A stretch of 64,000 nucleotides of DNA from Chitinophaga sancti (GCF_034424315.1 NZ_CP139972.1:3162001-3226000); one strand, 5' to 3'; shown: positions 52,483 to 61,058, numbered from the stretch's first letter. Notes: a model not told the origin generated them from the sequence alone. Translations and numbers: made by a program.

Positions 52483-53289
52483 TTATTTTACTGGTTTATA
52501 ATACTTCATTGCCTCCGGCATCAGGTTCTGCAACTGCGCAATTCTACGCTCATCGCTCGGGTGTGTACTCATCAGCTCCATTGGCTTGCTGCTGCTTGCA
52601 CTTGCCGCTGCCATTCTTTGCCAGAAAGGAATTGCTTCCTGTGGATTGTACCCGGCCATTGCCATAAAGATCACACCCAGGTGATCTGCTTCCAGCTCAT
52701 TCTGCCTTGAAAACGCCAGCAGACCTAAGTTACCGCCTACACCAAAAGACTGCAGGAAGATATTTTGTGCCTGTGGATTCTTGTTCAGCGCAACAGATCC
52801 AGCAATTTCAATGCCCTGTGATACCAGCTGCTGGCTCATACGCTCATTACCATGTCTTGCAATCGCGTGCGCAATTTCATGCCCCATTACACAAGCCAGT
52901 GAAGTTTCGTTCTGTGTTACCGGCAACAGGCCGGTATACACCACTACTTTACCACCCGGCATACACCATGCATTCACCTCTTTATTATCCACCAGGTTGA
53001 ATTCCCATTTATAACTCGCTACTTCATTCCCCATGTTATTCTGGGTCATGTACTGGGTTACGGCAGCGCTGATACGTGCACCCACTCTCTTTACCATGTC
53101 AGCATCCTTGTTGCCGGCAGTGGTAACGGTTTTGTTTTCCGTCAAAAAGGTCTTATACTCTGTCAGCGCCATGGACTGCATGGTGCTTTCAGGAATCAGG
53201 TTTAACTGCCTGCGACCAGTGATAGGTACACTCGCACAGCTCATCATCATTGCTACACTCACTCCAAGAAACAGGAATTTTTTTTGCAT
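52483..53289 (-). CDS. M48-family zinc metalloprotease lipoprotein
   Basis: 268 residues from MQKKFLFLG (53289). A lipoprotein signal with lipobox MMMSC acylates Cys18 or near it, so the protein is anchored to a membrane facing the periplasm. The zinc site is the HEIAH motif in CVMGHEIAHAIARHGNERM, with the third ligand Glu in QNELEADHLGV. This is the BepA/LoiP-like periplasmic class that repairs or degrades outer-membrane proteins. The TPR tail of BepA is absent, making it closer to LoiP (YggG). Single gene. Confidence 0.9.
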   Translation of the reverse strand: MQKKFLFLGVSVAMMMSCASVPITGRRQLNLIPESTMQSMALTEYKTFLTENKTVTTAGNKDADMVKRVGARISAAVTQYMTQNNMGNEVASYKWEFNLVDNKEVNAWCMPGGKVVVYTGLLPVTQNETSLACVMGHEIAHAIARHGNERMSQQLVSQGIEIAGSVALNKNPQAQNIFLQSFGVGGNLGLLAFSRQNELEADHLGVIFMAMAGYNPQEAIPFWQRMAAASASSSKPMELMSTHPSDERRIAQLQNLMPEAMKYYKPVK

Positions 53290-53313
53290 CTGATACAAAT
53301 TTGATTTTTATGG

Positions 53314-53325
53314 GGGGGCGCCCCC
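53314..53325. repeat. GGGGGCGCCCCC palindrome upstream of the M48 gene
   Basis: A perfect 12-bp GC-only palindrome preceded by two further G, about 25 bases before the M48 start codon. It would be a strong block or structure in the 5' leader. Confidence 0.6.
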
Positions 53326-53351
53326 TTTGAATGCTACAGTCTATAAACGGA

Positions 53352-53394
53352 TTTGATCATGACTATTACGAAGTTCGTAATAATCATGATCAAA
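53352..53394. repeat. 43-bp near-perfect palindrome
   Basis: Two 21-base arms around a single G, with one mismatch (position 11: C against T). Outer part TTTGATCATGA, inner part TATTACGAA. It lies 65 bases past the plsY stop, without a T tract on either strand. Confidence 0.8.
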
Positions 53395-53458
53395 TATTAT
53401 TAAAATAGAATAAATAATTCGCGATATAGTGCAAGAGATATGCCAGAATAAAACAGGA

Positions 53459-54097
53459 TTACTTCCTGTCTCTGTGCCTGAACAAAGGCACCTTGCTTTC
53501 GTTACCATTCAGTAAGCGGAAGATATTCTTCTGATGGGTTAATACGACCATCAGTGCTACTGCGATTGCAAAGATGCGATAGAACTTCTCAGGTTCATTG
53601 AAGATGAACAGGATCAGGATCGGAAAAGCTATACTTGCAATGATGGAGCTTAATGATACATACCTGGTCAGGAACAGGATCAACAGGAATACACCCACGC
53701 AGCAGATAGCTACCAGTGGCTGAATAGCGAGTACCAGCCCGAACAGGGTAGCGATCCCCTTACCGCCACGGAAACCTGCCCAGATAGGGAAGATATGACC
53801 TACTACAGCTGCCAGACCCAGACCGATCTGCAGGTTTACCAGCTGTGTCAGGTGATCAGGATTCTGATAATAACCTACCAGTAAAGCCAGACGTACTGCC
53901 ATTACTCCTTTAATCATATCCACGAGCATCACAAATGACCCGGCTTTTGGACCCAGCACACGGAAAGTATTCGTTGCACCGGCATTGCCACTGCCGTATT
54001 CCCGGATGTCCATACCAAATACGCCTTTACTCACCCATACCGCGGTTGGTATGGACCCGATCAGATAAGCACAAAAAAGCAACAATAATTCTGTCAT
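53459..54097 (-). CDS. plsY: Acyl-phosphate:glycerol-3-phosphate acyltransferase
   Basis: 212 residues, five or so membrane helices. PlsY makes lysophosphatidate from acyl phosphate and glycerol-3-phosphate, the first membrane step of phospholipid synthesis. Loop motifs are present: LIGSIPTAVWVSK, YGSGNAGATNTFRVLGPKAG, GHIFPIWAGFRGGKGIATLFG and a later VLTHQKNIFRLLNG. Single gene here, no plsX neighbour. Confidence 0.95.
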   Translation of the reverse strand: MTELLLLFCAYLIGSIPTAVWVSKGVFGMDIREYGSGNAGATNTFRVLGPKAGSFVMLVDMIKGVMAVRLALLVGYYQNPDHLTQLVNLQIGLGLAAVVGHIFPIWAGFRGGKGIATLFGLVLAIQPLVAICCVGVFLLILFLTRYVSLSSIIASIAFPILILFIFNEPEKFYRIFAIAVALMVVLTHQKNIFRLLNGNESKVPLFRHRDRK

Positions 54098-54232
54098 ACA
54101 ATAAGTTAGGTTTTGCTAAGATAGTATTTTTCGTCGTTAAAGTCTGTTAAAGTTAAGAAAATATTAAAATTAACATTAACACGAACATTGGATTATCAAG
54201 CCTTATTATATAATCATGTTATAACATATAAG

Positions 54233-55054
54233 CTACTTCCTGGCTAATAATTTCATTGCCAGCCAATTATCCTTATCAAGTAGGGTGTCCAGCACCAAAC
54301 CATTCTGTCTTGCAGCTTCCAGGATAGCAGGTTCATCTTCCTTCAGAATGCCGCTCAGCAGCAGGATACCGTCTCTTTCCAGCAATCTGCGCATATCCGC
54401 CATGAACTCCAGGAGGATGTTCCTGTTGATATTAGCTAACACGATATGGTAAGTGTTCCGGATGTTCTTCAGGGTATCTGATTGCCAAACCTTCACCGCA
54501 AGGGCACCATTGTTCTCAATGTTCTCCTTTGTGTTTTCTACTGACCAGGTATCAATATCGATCGCATCTATTACAGCAGCGCCCATTTTGGCAGCAAGGA
54601 TGGCCAGGATACCGGTTCCGGTACCAAAATCAAATACTTTCCTGCCACGGAACTCTATGCCCTGCATCAGTTTGATCATGGATGCAGTAGTGGCATGATG
54701 ACCAGTGCCGAAAGACATTTTAGGCGTGATGACGATTTCGTGTAGTGGAGCAGGGTTAAAAGACTCATGGAAAGAAGCCCTGATACCACAAAAGTTGTCT
54801 ACCAATACGGGTTGGAAATTACTTTCCCACACGGCATTCCAGTTCTGCTGTTCTACCGTATCACGTGTGTAATTTACACCATACTGGCTCGTGAGCGCAT
54901 TGACGGCTCCCTCATTAAAATTCTTTTCCGGAATATATGCTACCAGTGTAGCCCCTTGTTCTTCAAACCCGTCAAACCCTTTTTCAGATAACTCAGCTAT
55001 AAGAATATCTTTTATCTCATCGGTACAGGTAAGGGTAATAGCTGTATGTGTCAT
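54233..55054 (-). CDS. prmA: Ribosomal protein L11 methyltransferase
   Basis: 273 residues. It trimethylates ribosomal protein L11. The N-terminal substrate-recognition domain (1-85) precedes the SAM domain with ITPKMSFGTGHHATTASMI, KVFDFGTGTGILAILAAKMG and HIVLANINRNILLE. Length is slightly short but normal for Bacteroidota. The start codon is only four bases from a full -7 box, suggesting a leaderless mRNA. Confidence 0.93.
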   Translation of the reverse strand: MTHTAITLTCTDEIKDILIAELSEKGFDGFEEQGATLVAYIPEKNFNEGAVNALTSQYGVNYTRDTVEQQNWNAVWESNFQPVLVDNFCGIRASFHESFNPAPLHEIVITPKMSFGTGHHATTASMIKLMQGIEFRGRKVFDFGTGTGILAILAAKMGAAVIDAIDIDTWSVENTKENIENNGALAVKVWQSDTLKNIRNTYHIVLANINRNILLEFMADMRRLLERDGILLLSGILKEDEPAILEAARQNGLVLDTLLDKDNWLAMKLLARK

Positions 55055-55058
55055 AAAG

Positions 55059-55066
55059 CAAATGTA
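55059..55066 (-). promoter_or_regulatory. -7 box abutting the prmA start
   Basis: CAAATGTA on plus reads TACATTTG on minus, ending four bases before the prmA ATG. Confidence 0.5.
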
Positions 55067-55185
55067 ATAAAATCGGCAACTTTTAAATATGATGGTAACA
55101 CCTTAATGCCTCATTTTCATGTTATTGTAATGTTAATGGTAAAATATCCCTGTTTACAGCTATATATCACATAATATGTTAATTT

Positions 55186-55193
55186 TATATTTG
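55186..55193 (+). promoter_or_regulatory. -7 box for the 190-residue exported protein gene
   Basis: TATATTTG, full consensus, 29 bases before the ATG at 55223. Confidence 0.6.
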
Positions 55194-55222
55194 CATTATA
55201 GTTAATATAAATTTTGTATCCT

Positions 55223-55795
55223 ATGAAGACCTGTTTACTTGCTATTGCTGTACTCTTTCTTTCCCTCATGACCCAGGCACAAGACGTTGTGAAGTTGTTC
55301 CATGATGACACCATGGTGGATTCAGTTATATATTCTAACAAAATCACCACGATCGTGATCAACAAAGTGGACCTGGTTAACTATTTTAAAACCATGGACT
55401 CTATCTTGTTCAGCAATTGTTATGACCCGAAGAGTTTTCGTAACATCCAGTTCGCGCACCTTACTAACCAGGATGTAGAAAACCACTTTAAAGCGGCCAA
55501 GGCATGGCTGTATGATTCAACCCATACCGAGTATAACTTCAACGCTGATAAATTCACATTGTTCTGGACCCAGGGTGAAGGCATCCTGTTACCTTATATC
55601 GAAGATATGATGTCTCAGTTGCTGGTGGATGGCAGACTGGCAGTAGTGGAAAATGCGACGAAAATTCGTGTACCACAGTACAGTATTTTCTATGAGTACA
55701 TCGGTGGTGGAGAGTATAAGATTTATAAATTACCGAATGGTAAAATCATCTTCAGAGAAAGTAATTTTTATCTGGAGCAACTGGCTAAAAGCTAA
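55223..55795 (+). CDS. Unknown exported protein (190 aa)
   Basis: 190 residues from MKTCLLAIAVLFLSLMTQAQ (55223), a clear signal peptide; a TTG at 55214 would add three residues. The mature part is a mixed alpha/beta protein with several aromatic residues (YNFNADKFTLFWTQGEG, YSIFYEYIGGGEYKIYKLPNG). No lipobox, no recognised domain. It has a consensus promoter and is followed by a MITE-like element instead of a conventional terminator. Probably a periplasmic protein of unknown role. Confidence 0.6.
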   Translation: MKTCLLAIAVLFLSLMTQAQDVVKLFHDDTMVDSVIYSNKITTIVINKVDLVNYFKTMDSILFSNCYDPKSFRNIQFAHLTNQDVENHFKAAKAWLYDSTHTEYNFNADKFTLFWTQGEGILLPYIEDMMSQLLVDGRLAVVENATKIRVPQYSIFYEYIGGGEYKIYKLPNGKIIFRESNFYLEQLAKS

Positions 55796-55828
55796 TTTAA
55801 CCCATCATCTGATATTCCTGCTTGCTGT

Positions 55829-55933
55829 AGGGGCTGACTTCTAAAAAGTAAAATGAAGGCGCCGAGAATTGCGTAAAAGCTATTTCGTCTCCATCACCCA
55901 CCTGAGAGGGGGGACCCTTTTTTGTCAGCCCCT
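55829..55933. mobile_element. MITE-like 105-bp element with 10-bp terminal inverted repeats
   Basis: AGGGGCTGAC (55829-55838) and GTCAGCCCCT (55924-55933) are exact inverted ends of a short non-coding segment. The interior is GC-uneven and contains TCACCCACCTGAGAGG followed by GGGGACCC and a T run, so it could also fold as a structured RNA or terminator. No target-site duplication longer than 1-2 bases is seen. Confidence 0.4.
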
Positions 55934-55996
55934 TATTTTAAAGAATTTTACCCGCTGCTGGCGATGATCCGGCTATTTTTGAAATGCAAATGGTTT

Positions 55997-56806
55997 TTAA
56001 TAATCTGAATAAGTCGCCGCATGGCACAAAATAATATCCTGGTGAGATACATTATGTGCATAATAACTATCCCCTATCAGCTTCTTCCATTCCGCATCCG
56101 CCCCAAACGCTTTCCAGTGTGCTTCTCTTTCAGCCCTGCTTACAAAACTGGTCATATACATCAGGTTCGGCATCCTGCTCCCACTCACCACACTTGCATA
56201 AAACACCGCATTAAAGCCTAAGCGTTTAAATATCCCTACCTCGTTACCTTTATTGAACATCTCCACCTTATTCTGGTACAAACGCTCTGTTGGCCCCTCA
56301 TAACTACGCAATTCATAGATAGCCCCGGTATCTTTTACATTCGGCACTGCCATTTGCTGCATTTCAGGAAATGCCTCCAGGATAACTGTTTCCATCCTGC
56401 TATAAACGGGGTGATCCCAGGCAGCTGCTACATACTCCTTCCCGTTTTGCAGGTATGCTGCGTCTTTCAGGGCATTTTCAGGCCATTTCAGCAGCTTTTC
56501 CAGGTTTGATGAAGGAATCAGTATGTAAACAGTTGTATCGTTTGTGATGGGCTTAAACACACCAATTTTACCAAATCCCTGTTTATGTAAATAAGGTAGC
56601 AGGGCCTGCTGGCAGTAATTGTCCAGTATGGCCTCCTGCCCTTTATCTTTCAGATGATATACCAGCAAACTATAGTATTCCTTTTTTGGTGGTACAGGAT
56701 GTGCCTGTGTCATCCGGGGCAGGAGGAAAAAGAACAGGCAAAGCACATTAAAATTGTTTCCGTTTAAGAAATAGCGGGCGTTTTTCAATGTTTGTGGAAT
56801 TTTCAT
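55997..56806 (-). CDS. Exported NIPSNAP family protein
   Basis: 269 residues from MKIPQTLKNARYF (56806). A hydrophobic N-terminal segment (NVLCLFFFLLPRMTQAHP) is probably a signal peptide. Two ferredoxin-like NIPSNAP modules follow; the second has the family pattern YELRSYEGPTERLYQNKVEMFNKGNEVGIFKRLGFNAVFY and RAEREAHWKAFGADAEWKKL. The family is structurally defined; biochemical role in bacteria is unknown. The second Bacteroidota-type copy is typically exported. It is a lone gene. Confidence 0.82.
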   Translation of the reverse strand: MKIPQTLKNARYFLNGNNFNVLCLFFFLLPRMTQAHPVPPKKEYYSLLVYHLKDKGQEAILDNYCQQALLPYLHKQGFGKIGVFKPITNDTTVYILIPSSNLEKLLKWPENALKDAAYLQNGKEYVAAAWDHPVYSRMETVILEAFPEMQQMAVPNVKDTGAIYELRSYEGPTERLYQNKVEMFNKGNEVGIFKRLGFNAVFYASVVSGSRMPNLMYMTSFVSRAEREAHWKAFGADAEWKKLIGDSYYAHNVSHQDIILCHAATYSDY

Positions 56807-56907
56807 AATAAAATTCAATCTGTTATGAAATTATAATAGAATATCTGATAATGGGATATAAATGTTAGGAGCGGTCAATGGGGAGGGATAAGTATAAAAA
56901 TAAGCAT

Positions 56908-56945
56908 AAAAAAAGGTGTACCAGTAACCTGATACACCTTTTTCA
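56908..56945 (-). terminator. Terminator of pnp
   Basis: Stem AAAAAGGTGTA / TACACCTTTTT (56910-56920, 56933-56943) with a small inner CAG/CTG stem. Confidence 0.8.
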
Positions 56946-56963
56946 TTTATAGAAGAATATATA

Positions 56964-59366
56964 CTATTCGTCAAACATTGGTTCCATTGGCTCATCAGCC
57001 TGGCTGGACATTGGAGGATCCTGCTGAGGGCGTTGGCCACGATCACCGCCGCCATCGCGACGATCACCACGATCACCACCACGGTCACGGAAACCACCTC
57101 TGTCACCGCCACGATCGCCACCGCGATCATTGCGGAAACCACCACGGTCACCACCTCTGCCGCCACGATCATCACGACGATCGCCACGGTCACCTCTATC
57201 TCCCCTATCGCCACGATCAGGACGGTCACCTTCAGGTCTTTCTACATAACCTTCTGGTTTCGGCATCAGGATACGACGGCTCAGTTTGAATTTACCGGTC
57301 TTAGGATCAGTACCTACCAGTTTCACTTTCACTTTCTCACCTTCGGTCAGCACGCCATCCATATTTTCCAGTCGTTTCCAGGAAACTTCAGAGATATGGA
57401 GTAAGCCTTGTTTACCAGGCAGGAATTCAACGAAAGCACCGTAAGGCATGACTGATTTTACAGTAGACTCATACACTTCACCGATTTCTGGTACCATTAC
57501 GATACCCTTGATCCATGTGAGTGCTTTGTCCAGACCTTCTTTCTGTACAGAGAAGATGCTCACTTCGCCGGTTTCACCAACTTCTTCGATGTTGATGGTA
57601 GTACCGGTTTCGCGCTGGATCTCCTGAATTACCTTACCACCTGGCCCGATCACAGCACCGATGAATTCGCGGTCGATGATCAGTTTCTCCATGCGTGGAG
57701 CGTGTGGTTTAGGCTCAGGACGAGCGCCTTCCAGGCAACCGTACATGGCGTCGATGATGTGCAGACGACCTTTACGAGCCTGTTCCAGTGCTTTACGCAT
57801 TACGTCCATGCTCAGACCGTCTACCTTGATATCCATCTGGATACCACAGATACCATCGCGGGTACCGGTTACTTTGAAGTCCATATCACCCAGGTGATCT
57901 TCATCTCCGAGGATGTCTGTGAGTACTGCCCACTTGCCATCGGTAGCACGGGAGATCAGACCCATTGCCACACCGGAAACGTGTTTAGGCAAAGGAACAC
58001 CCGCATCCATCAGGGCCAGGGAACCAGCACAAACAGTTGCCATGGAAGAAGAACCGTTTGATTCCAGGATATCGGATACTACACGTACTGTGTAAGCATA
58101 CTCACTACCTGGCATCATCTGCTTCAGGGAACGCATCGCCAGGTTACCATGACCAACTTCACGACGGCCAGGTCCACGCATTGGCTTTACTTCACCTGTA
58201 GAGAACGGAGGGAAGTTATAATGGAGGATAAATTTAGAATATTTGGAGCTGGCTGCGCTTTCGATCAGCAGTTCATCATCCGGTGTACCGAGGGTAACAG
58301 TAGTCAGGGACTGTGTTTCACCACGGGTAAACAGGGCAGAACCGTGAGGAGAAGGCAGGATATCAACTTCCATGTTCAGCGGGCGAACCTGGTCGAGGCT
58401 ACGACCATCCAGGCGAACGCTTTCGTCCAGGATCATGTTACGCACCACTTCCTTTTCGAGGTCATGGAAATATCTGCCAACCAGTGGAGCATCTTCTTCA
58501 GGCAGTTCGCCCAGAGATTCTTTCACTTCGTCTTCGATTGCATGGAATGCATCGCTACGTTCGTGCTTGCCGGAACCAGATTTGGCTACTGCCAGGATCT
58601 TTTCTTTGGCCAATGCAATGATCTTCGCTTTCAGGTCCTCATTTTCATAAGGCTTAGCGTATTCACGTTTGCCACTTACACCTGCCAGGGCAGCCAGTTC
58701 ATGCTGCGCTTTCACCTGTGTACGGATAGCTTCGTGAGCGAATTCAATTGCTTTAATAATATCTTCCTCGCTGCACTCCTTGCTTTCACCTTCCACCATC
58801 ATGATGTTCTTATCAGTAGCACCGATGATGAAGTCCATATCAGCTTTTTCCAGCTGGGAGCGGTTTGGATTTATAACTAATTGACCGTCAATGCGGGCAA
58901 CGCGTACTTCAGAAATAATTTCCTGGATAGGTACATCAGATACTGCGAGTGCTGCAGATGCGGCCAGACAAGCCAGTGCATCGGGCATTACTTCAGTGTC
59001 AGAAGAGATCAGGGTTACTAATACCTGTACTTCGCAGAGATAATCATCAGGGAATAAGGGGCGCAGTGCGCGGTCGATCAAACGTGATATTAAAACTTCG
59101 TAGTCGGATAATTTTCCTTCGCGCTTAAAAAAGGAACCTGGGATACGACCAGCAGAAGCAAATTTTTCCTGGTAATCAACTGTTAAGGGGAAGAATGACT
59201 GTCCGGGTTTGGGTTCTTTATTGGCAACTACGGTAGCCAGGAGAATATTATTTCCCAGACGAACCGTTACAGCTCCATCAGCCTGGCGGGCTAACTTTCC
59301 AGTCTCGAGGGTGACAATCCGGCCATCTCCTATATCGAAAGTAACTGATTTAGGTGTCAGATTCAT
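56964..59366 (-). CDS. pnp: Polynucleotide phosphorylase with RGD/RGG-rich tail
   Basis: 800 residues. It degrades RNA 3'-5' phosphorolytically and makes tails. Two RNase PH-like domains (1-210 and about 310-545; active site LTDILGDEDHLGDMDFKVTG) are joined by a helical linker. A KH domain (GPGGKVIQEIQRETG) and an S1 domain (GEVYESTVKSVMPYGAFVEF) follow. The last 97 residues (about 704-800) are a low-complexity tail of Arg-Gly-Asp and Gly-Gly-Phe-Arg repeats ending in an acidic, Met-rich stretch, which is disordered and probably binds RNA. It follows rpsO, the common order. Confidence 0.97.
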   Translation of the reverse strand: MNLTPKSVTFDIGDGRIVTLETGKLARQADGAVTVRLGNNILLATVVANKEPKPGQSFFPLTVDYQEKFASAGRIPGSFFKREGKLSDYEVLISRLIDRALRPLFPDDYLCEVQVLVTLISSDTEVMPDALACLAASAALAVSDVPIQEIISEVRVARIDGQLVINPNRSQLEKADMDFIIGATDKNIMMVEGESKECSEEDIIKAIEFAHEAIRTQVKAQHELAALAGVSGKREYAKPYENEDLKAKIIALAKEKILAVAKSGSGKHERSDAFHAIEDEVKESLGELPEEDAPLVGRYFHDLEKEVVRNMILDESVRLDGRSLDQVRPLNMEVDILPSPHGSALFTRGETQSLTTVTLGTPDDELLIESAASSKYSKFILHYNFPPFSTGEVKPMRGPGRREVGHGNLAMRSLKQMMPGSEYAYTVRVVSDILESNGSSSMATVCAGSLALMDAGVPLPKHVSGVAMGLISRATDGKWAVLTDILGDEDHLGDMDFKVTGTRDGICGIQMDIKVDGLSMDVMRKALEQARKGRLHIIDAMYGCLEGARPEPKPHAPRMEKLIIDREFIGAVIGPGGKVIQEIQRETGTTINIEEVGETGEVSIFSVQKEGLDKALTWIKGIVMVPEIGEVYESTVKSVMPYGAFVEFLPGKQGLLHISEVSWKRLENMDGVLTEGEKVKVKLVGTDPKTGKFKLSRRILMPKPEGYVERPEGDRPDRGDRGDRGDRGDRRDDRGGRGGDRGGFRNDRGGDRGGDRGGFRDRGGDRGDRRDGGGDRGQRPQQDPPMSSQADEPMEPMFDE

Positions 59367-59400
59367 AATAAAGTGAAGATTAAAATGGTATACCTAAAAA

Positions 59401-59436
59401 AAAACTATTCCCAACCTTAAAAGTTGGGAATAGCGC
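59401..59436 (-). terminator. Hairpin between rpsO and pnp
   Basis: Perfect stem CTATTCCCAAC / GTTGGGAATAG (59405-59415, 59423-59433) followed on minus by nine T. It ends rpsO transcripts or acts as attenuator and processing site for rpsO-pnp. Confidence 0.85.
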
Positions 59437-59453
59437 TATAAAAAAGTTTCAGT

Positions 59454-59726
59454 TTATTTTCTGAGACCTAACTTCTCAATCAGAGCGCGGTAGCCTGTGA
59501 GGTTTGTTTTAGACAGGTAAGAAAGTAAACGCTTTCTTTGACCAACCATTTTCATTAAACCGCGGTGTGTAGAAAAGTCCTTTTTGTTTTCTTTCAGGTG
59601 ACTGGAAATGCTGTTGATACGCTCAGTCAGCAGTGCAACTTGTGCTTCTACGGAGCCTGTATTTTTCTCGCTTCCACCAAATTCTTTAAAAATATTGGCT
59701 TTCTTTTCAACAGTTAAGTAAGACAT
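59454..59726 (-). CDS. rpsO: Ribosomal protein S15
   Basis: 90 residues, normal length. It binds 16S rRNA helices early in small-subunit assembly. Family blocks TGSVEAQVALLTERI, THRGLMKMVGQRKRLLSYL and RALIEKLGLRK are intact. Upstream is a full -7 box (59779-59786) with a leader of about 50 bases. Confidence 0.98.
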   Translation of the reverse strand: MSYLTVEKKANIFKEFGGSEKNTGSVEAQVALLTERINSISSHLKENKKDFSTHRGLMKMVGQRKRLLSYLSKTNLTGYRALIEKLGLRK

Positions 59727-59778
59727 CTTGTAATAAATAATAAAATGATAAAGGTTATTAGTCGCTATTTTTCCGGGG

Positions 59779-59786
59779 CAAAGGTA
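59779..59786 (-). promoter_or_regulatory. -7 box for rpsO-pnp
   Basis: CAAAGGTA on plus reads TACCTTTG on minus, full consensus. Confidence 0.65.
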
Positions 59787-59892
59787 AATTAAAATTATTA
59801 ATTAACCCAAATAAGGAAAAATATTCCCTCCGGTGTAGAAGCAATTGCCCCCCAGCCTGGAATTTTTACACCCGGATTGTAAGCTGTTTCTT

Positions 59893-60588
59893 TTAAATAA
59901 AGTTGACGGTGGCATGGTCAGACACGCGTCCATTCTCAGTTCTCAGCACCCGTGATGGAAATTTCTGTAATAATATATAGTCATGCGTAGCCATCACTAC
60001 TGCCGCCCCTTCTTCCCGGCTGATGCGGAATAAAAGTTGCATAATGCCGTCGGAAGTCTCAGGATCCAGGTTCCCGGTAGGCTCATCTGCCAGGATCAGC
60101 TTAGGAGAATTCAGCATAGCACGGGCAATATCCACACGCTGCTGCTCACCACCGCTCAGTTCATAAGGCATTTTGAAGCCTTTGGTGTTCAAGCCCACCT
60201 TTTCCAGCACATCATTGATCTTTTCTTCCATTTTTTTATTGTCTTCCCAGCCAATGGCACGCAACACAAATTTCAGGTTGTCATGCACATTTCTGTCCGT
60301 CAGCAACTGGAAATCCTGGAATACCACCCCCAGGTTACGTCGCAGGTACGGCACCTTTTTCCAGTCCATCTTTTTCAGGTCAAATCCTACTACCTGACCT
60401 GAGCCCTCTTTCAGGACCAGATCTCCATACAGGGTTTTCAGCAGGCTCGACTTCCCAGTACCCGTCTTTCCTATCAGGTATACAAATTCACCCTTGTTCA
60501 CTGTAATATTTACATCTGACAAAATAAGGGAACTTCCCTGGTAAATATTAACGTTTGATAACTGTATAATCGGTTGTTCTGCGCTCAT
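59893..60588 (-). CDS. ftsE: Cell-division ABC ATPase FtsE-like
   Basis: 231 residues. ABC ATPase with Walker A LIGKTGTGKSSLL (about 38-50), signature LSGGEQQRVDIARA, Walker B LILADEPTGNLD and switch MATHDY. FtsE with its membrane partner FtsX controls peptidoglycan hydrolases at division. No ftsX lies beside it; in Bacteroidota the two are often separated. A LolD-type lipoprotein exporter ATPase is a weaker alternative. Confidence 0.85.
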   Translation of the reverse strand: MSAEQPIIQLSNVNIYQGSSLILSDVNITVNKGEFVYLIGKTGTGKSSLLKTLYGDLVLKEGSGQVVGFDLKKMDWKKVPYLRRNLGVVFQDFQLLTDRNVHDNLKFVLRAIGWEDNKKMEEKINDVLEKVGLNTKGFKMPYELSGGEQQRVDIARAMLNSPKLILADEPTGNLDPETSDGIMQLLFRISREEGAAVVMATHDYILLQKFPSRVLRTENGRVSDHATVNFI

Positions 60589-60615
60589 GTACTTTTGAAA
60601 ATGGGTTTAGTATAA

Positions 60616-60623
60616 CAAAAATA
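60616..60623 (-). promoter_or_regulatory. -7 box for ftsE
   Basis: CAAAAATA on plus reads TATTTTTG on minus, 27 bases before the ftsE start. Confidence 0.55.
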
Positions 60624-60636
60624 GCTAAATCCATGC

Positions 60637-60661
60637 TAGTTTGTTAGAACTAATTTGTTAG
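60637..60661. promoter_or_regulatory. Direct-repeat operator candidate for the BlaI-type repressor
   Basis: TAGTTTGTTAG (60637-60647) and TAATTTGTTAG (60651-60661), 14 bases apart, 22 bases before the blaI start; TTAG-AA-CTAA forms a small dyad between them. Position fits autoregulation. Confidence 0.5.
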
Positions 60662-60683
60662 TTTACATTATAAATTCAGATAC

Positions 60684-61058
60684 ATGTCAGGGATAAAAAC
60701 ATTGACGAAAGCAGAAGAACAGATTATGCAGGCCCTGTGGCAGATAGGACCTGCCTTTGTAAAGGATATTATTGAGACGCTTCCTGAGCCCAAACCACAT
60801 TATAATACCATTAGCACCCTGGTTAAAATCCTGATTGATAAAGGTTTTGTGGATTTTAAGGCTTACGGAAAGTCACATCAGTATTTCCCACTGGTTACCA
60901 AGGAAGAATATAGCCAGAATACCTTGCAGCAGGTAGCCCGGGGCTATTTTGCAGGTTCCTTTAAAAATATGGTGTCTTTTTTTGTGAAAAAAAATGATCT
61001 CAGCATCTTAGAACTGGAATCTCTGCTGGAACAAATCAAAAAAGCTGAAAACAAATGA
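60684..61058 (+). CDS. BlaI/MecI/CopY-family repressor
   Basis: 124 residues. A winged helix-turn-helix domain (LTKAEEQIMQALWQIG, then PHYNTISTLVKILIDKGFVDFK) is followed by a dimerisation helix region (KKNDLSILELESLLEQIKKA). Such repressors are released by proteolysis triggered by a BlaR1-type membrane sensor. Its stop overlaps the ATG of the M56 sensor gene by four bases, so the pair is translationally coupled. Confidence 0.92.
   Translation: MSGIKTLTKAEEQIMQALWQIGPAFVKDIIETLPEPKPHYNTISTLVKILIDKGFVDFKAYGKSHQYFPLVTKEEYSQNTLQQVARGYFAGSFKNMVSFFVKKNDLSILELESLLEQIKKAENK

Noticed and set aside
53352..53394. loxP-like recombination site
   Set aside because: Inner TTACGAAGTTCGTAA resembles a lox arm only by chance; no recombinase in the window, spacer is absent.
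56978..57404. Plus-strand ORFs rich in His/Thr opposite pnp
   Set aside because: Antisense shadow of the repetitive RGD/RGG codons of pnp; no start context, low complexity.
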